From positions 1 through 24,165 of the forward strand of contig CALEHV010000020.1 in the NCBI GenBank assembly GCA_937876465.1: 24,165 nucleotides of DNA, given 5' to 3'. Shown one piece after another: positions 22,072-24,165 of the stretch. The notes beneath the pieces are model-generated. The model was not told where the DNA came from and did not search any database. It saw only the letters and a list, made by a program, of their open reading frames with translations. The translations under genes and the position numbers were made by a program. This DNA comes from an uncultured Bacillota bacterium. GTDB lineage: Bacteria > Bacillota_I > Bacilli_A > RFN20 > CAG-826. Position 1 is the stretch's first letter. Every line of letters begins with the position of its first letter.

Positions 22072-23151
22072 TTATCTAACAGGCTTAATGAAGAATCTTC
22101 CGTAAACTTGTTGTAATGTAGTTACATTAATAAATGATTTAGGATCAATTTCACGAACTAATCTAATTGTCTTTTTTAGTTCTCCGGAAGAGATAATTGC
22201 ATATATAATTAAACGCTCTTCTCCAGAGTATGCTCCTTGACCCTTAACAATGGTTACGCCATGAGGAATATTTGCAAGCATCAATCTTGGAAGTTCACTA
22301 TTGGAAGTAATGATTTGTAATTGAACTTTTTTATTACGTGTGTTGATTAAATCAACAATTAAGATAGTTTCAACAATATAAACTAACGAGAACAAGATAC
22401 CTGCAATTGATAATGTCCAAGGAGAAATTTCGTGTGCTGCACCACCAATGTTAAGTGTCTCAGTAATTCCATTAATTGAGCCGTTAACTGCACTCAAGAA
22501 ATAGAATGAAAAAATAATAAATCCATTGATTAAAGCAATATATGGTCCTGTAGCTGAGGATTTACGTAATGAAACATAGTAAGAAACTATGTCAAATCCG
22601 CCTGCAGATGTTTCGAACTTAAATGCGATCGCGCTACTCAAACCTGTGCACAAACCTGCAAACAATGCACGTGAAAGAAGGCCTCCATTTGCATTGATAA
22701 ATCTAGCTACATCGTTAAAGAAATCTCCAACGAAAATATTGGAAAATAGGAAGACTGCTGCAACATTTACACAAGTAAATATTGCAAAACGTTTACCAAT
22801 ACCTTTAAAAGCAATAAAAATTAAAGGTAAATTCACGCATACATAACAGATAGAAAATACTAAATTAGATAAGTACGATAAATCAGGATTAGCAAAAGCT
22901 TCTTTAAGTGGCGGGAAAATCATTTCAAGACCTAATGTAATCAATTGCGCAGCACCACTTGATCCACCTGAGACCAAATCGTGCATTCCGTCACAACCTG
23001 GTTTTAAGAAACAAACAATGCCGAATGAGAAAATAGCAGCAGATATTACACTAGCAATAAATGCTGTTACATAATCCATGACATATCTTAACCAGATATG
23101 ATTGTTTAAATAGGAATTAAATTTTCTTTCGGTACGTTCTTTCTTATTCAT
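22072..23151 (-). CDS. YitT-family (DUF2179) membrane protein
   Basis: A 359-aa protein with six or so hydrophobic segments in the first ~270 residues and a soluble C-terminal domain (about 275-359, QLQIITSNSELPRLMLANIPHGVTIVKGQGAYSG...) that is the DUF2179 nucleotide-binding-like domain. The transmembrane part has FLKPGCDGMHDLVSGGSSGAAQL and FKFETSAGGFDIVSYYVS, the two GG-rich repeats of YitT. The family is widespread in Bacillota, with its transported substrate unknown. A TATAAT about 16 nt upstream of the ATG suggests a short leader. It is divergent from the thioredoxin-like gene. Family secure, function unknown. Confidence 0.88.
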   Translation of the reverse strand: MNKKERTERKFNSYLNNHIWLRYVMDYVTAFIASVISAAIFSFGIVCFLKPGCDGMHDLVSGGSSGAAQLITLGLEMIFPPLKEAFANPDLSYLSNLVFSICYVCVNLPLIFIAFKGIGKRFAIFTCVNVAAVFLFSNIFVGDFFNDVARFINANGGLLSRALFAGLCTGLSSAIAFKFETSAGGFDIVSYYVSLRKSSATGPYIALINGFIIFSFYFLSAVNGSINGITETLNIGGAAHEISPWTLSIAGILFSLVYIVETILIVDLINTRNKKVQLQIITSNSELPRLMLANIPHGVTIVKGQGAYSGEERLIIYAIISSGELKKTIRLVREIDPKSFINVTTLQQVYGRFFIKPVR

Positions 23152-23255
23152 ATGAATACCAGCATAAATTATACATATGTTTTTTTAAAAATATAGTAGA
23201 ATCGAAAGTTAATTAACATTGTAATTAAAAACAAAATAATGTTTAATATTACTCG

Positions 23256-23284
23256 TTGATTCTATATTTATATAGTGTTAGAAT
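23256..23284 (+). promoter_or_regulatory. Promoter of the thioredoxin-like membrane protein
   Basis: TTGATT (23256-23261), a 17-nt spacer, TAGAAT (23279-23284). The leader of about 30 nt carries AAGGAGG. Confidence 0.6.
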
Positions 23285-23319
23285 AAACAAGCATATCTTT
23301 GAAGGAGGATATAGAAAAT

Positions 23320-24087
23320 ATGATCGTACTTAGAGCAATTGGAGCATTCTTTGCAAGAATCTGGCGTTGGATTAAAGAGACAGCATGGGTTCAACCATTA
23401 TTAATCGTTGGTATCATTTTTGGCGTTATTTTCTCTATTCCTTCAATTGTCAAAGGTATCCAAAGCTGGAATGATGCACTTAACTCATCCGATACTTATT
23501 ACCATGGTTTCCAAAAATCATTGGTCGCAGGTAACAATAGTGATGCTGATAAAATTACAGAATTAATCTATAACAAGTCAAGCAACCCATCAATCCAATC
23601 TGAATACGGAGATAAGTTCTTCTTATTATTCGTCTCAGAATCATGTGATGTTTGTAAGAAATCAAAACCTGGTTTCCAAACATTACAAAATCACTTTGGT
23701 GATACCCTCCAACCAAAGGATAAAAGAGAATTCAAGATGTACACAATCTTCGCAGATGAAGTTACATCTGATACAACAACAAAGCAAACTGCTTTCGTTA
23801 AATATATGGATCGTAGATCATATTTCTTCGAAGATGCGGCGGCTGCTGGATACAACTCAGCATATTACCTTAACGGTAAAATCAGCGATTCAGACTTACA
23901 AAACGTTGAATCAGTTGATCCAGATAACTTCTTAACACCAACAATTATGTTAATTGACTTCACAGAATCAAGCCCATCATATGGCGTTTCTGAAATCATG
24001 TTCGGTGTTGAAGGCGATAACGATTACGAAAAAGCACAACATCTTCTCGATTGTTGGGATCATAAAGGCGATTTCGAAATCAAATAA
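23320..24087 (+). CDS. Membrane-anchored thioredoxin-like protein
   Basis: A 255-aa protein with one N-terminal membrane helix (about residues 24-44) and an extracytoplasmic domain. It has a redox-type C109-D-V-C112 motif in FFLLFVSESCDVCKKSKPGF, placed after a strand as in thioredoxin folds, and LTPTIMLIDF supplies the cis-Pro-like segment. Insertions between these elements make it longer than a plain thioredoxin. I chose the ATG at 23320 with AAGGAGG 11 nt upstream; a TTG at 23299 is rejected. A role in disulfide chemistry or in sensing at the cell surface is plausible. A strong terminator follows. The fold is likely, the partner unknown. Confidence 0.75.
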   Translation: MIVLRAIGAFFARIWRWIKETAWVQPLLIVGIIFGVIFSIPSIVKGIQSWNDALNSSDTYYHGFQKSLVAGNNSDADKITELIYNKSSNPSIQSEYGDKFFLLFVSESCDVCKKSKPGFQTLQNHFGDTLQPKDKREFKMYTIFADEVTSDTTTKQTAFVKYMDRRSYFFEDAAAAGYNSAYYLNGKISDSDLQNVESVDPDNFLTPTIMLIDFTESSPSYGVSEIMFGVEGDNDYEKAQHLLDCWDHKGDFEIK

Positions 24088-24112
24088 TGTAACAAATAAA
24101 GCCAGCGTAATG

Positions 24113-24156
24113 AAAGGTACCCCAAATCCTAGACATTAGGAAAGGGGTACCTTTTT
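24113..24156 (+). terminator. Terminator of the thioredoxin-like gene
   Basis: An 11-bp stem AAAGGTACCCC/GGGGTACCTTT with an inner TCCTA/TAGGA hairpin, ending in TTTTT. The last bases of the window (24157-24165) hold nothing identifiable. Confidence 0.9.
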
Positions 24157-24165
24157 CTATGAAAT

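Overview
The window is AT-rich and gene-dense, and it looks like the chromosome of a low-GC Bacillota, probably an uncultured gut-type Bacilli lineage near the Erysipelotrichales/RF39/Mollicutes branch. This placement is inferred from gene content: an archaeal/eukaryal-type prolyl-tRNA synthetase, YitT and YigZ proteins, a surface-anchored endonuclease I with Ig-like domains, and a complete absence of TGA stops. Of 21 protein genes, 16 end in TAA, 5 in TAG and none in TGA. The reading frames work with the standard code.

Layout from left to right: (1) a minus-strand pair, glpK followed by a DUF5677-like gene; (2) a large plus-strand secreted nuclease; (3) a minus-strand block of yigZ, an M24 aminopeptidase and a lipoprotein; (4) a plus-strand block with a CPBP protease carrying a zinc ribbon, a TraX-family membrane protein, thioredoxin, tRNA-Asp, tRNA-Gly and rdgB; (5) a minus-strand pair, a YhhN-family membrane protein and a zinc-ribbon/membrane protein; (6) tRNA-Ser(GCU) followed by an unexplained structured RNA and a terminator; (7) an accessory island with a ~320-nt structured, separately promoted and terminated RNA on the minus strand that runs into a small PemK/MazF-like protein gene, and, divergent from it, a Fic protein, a MATE exporter and a Nudix hydrolase; (8) minus-strand proS and a degenerate GGDEF/EAL protein; (9) tRNA-Ser(CGA), a second Fic protein with its own DNA-binding domain, a YitT-family protein, and a membrane-anchored thioredoxin-like protein.

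The most interesting part is about 13570-14660. A promoter with a perfect 9-bp inverted repeat across its spacer drives a folded non-coding RNA that ends in a large intrinsic-terminator hairpin. Right after the U-tract come a Shine-Dalgarno and a 116-aa protein with PemK-like sequence features. This is the architecture of type III (RNA-antitoxin) toxin-antitoxin loci, but the RNA lacks the tandem repeats of known families, so it may be a new class. It sits back to back with a Fic gene preceded by three 12-bp direct repeats.

A second theme is leaderless transcription. At least five genes (yigZ, the CPBP protease, fic-1, the EAL-like gene and fic-2) have a TATAAT-type -10 box only 6-8 nt before the start codon and no Shine-Dalgarno, while others (thioredoxin, pepP, proS, lipoprotein, the PemK-like gene) have strong Shine-Dalgarno sites. 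tRNA promoters use extended TGN -10 boxes. Terminators are classical hairpins and several serve both strands.
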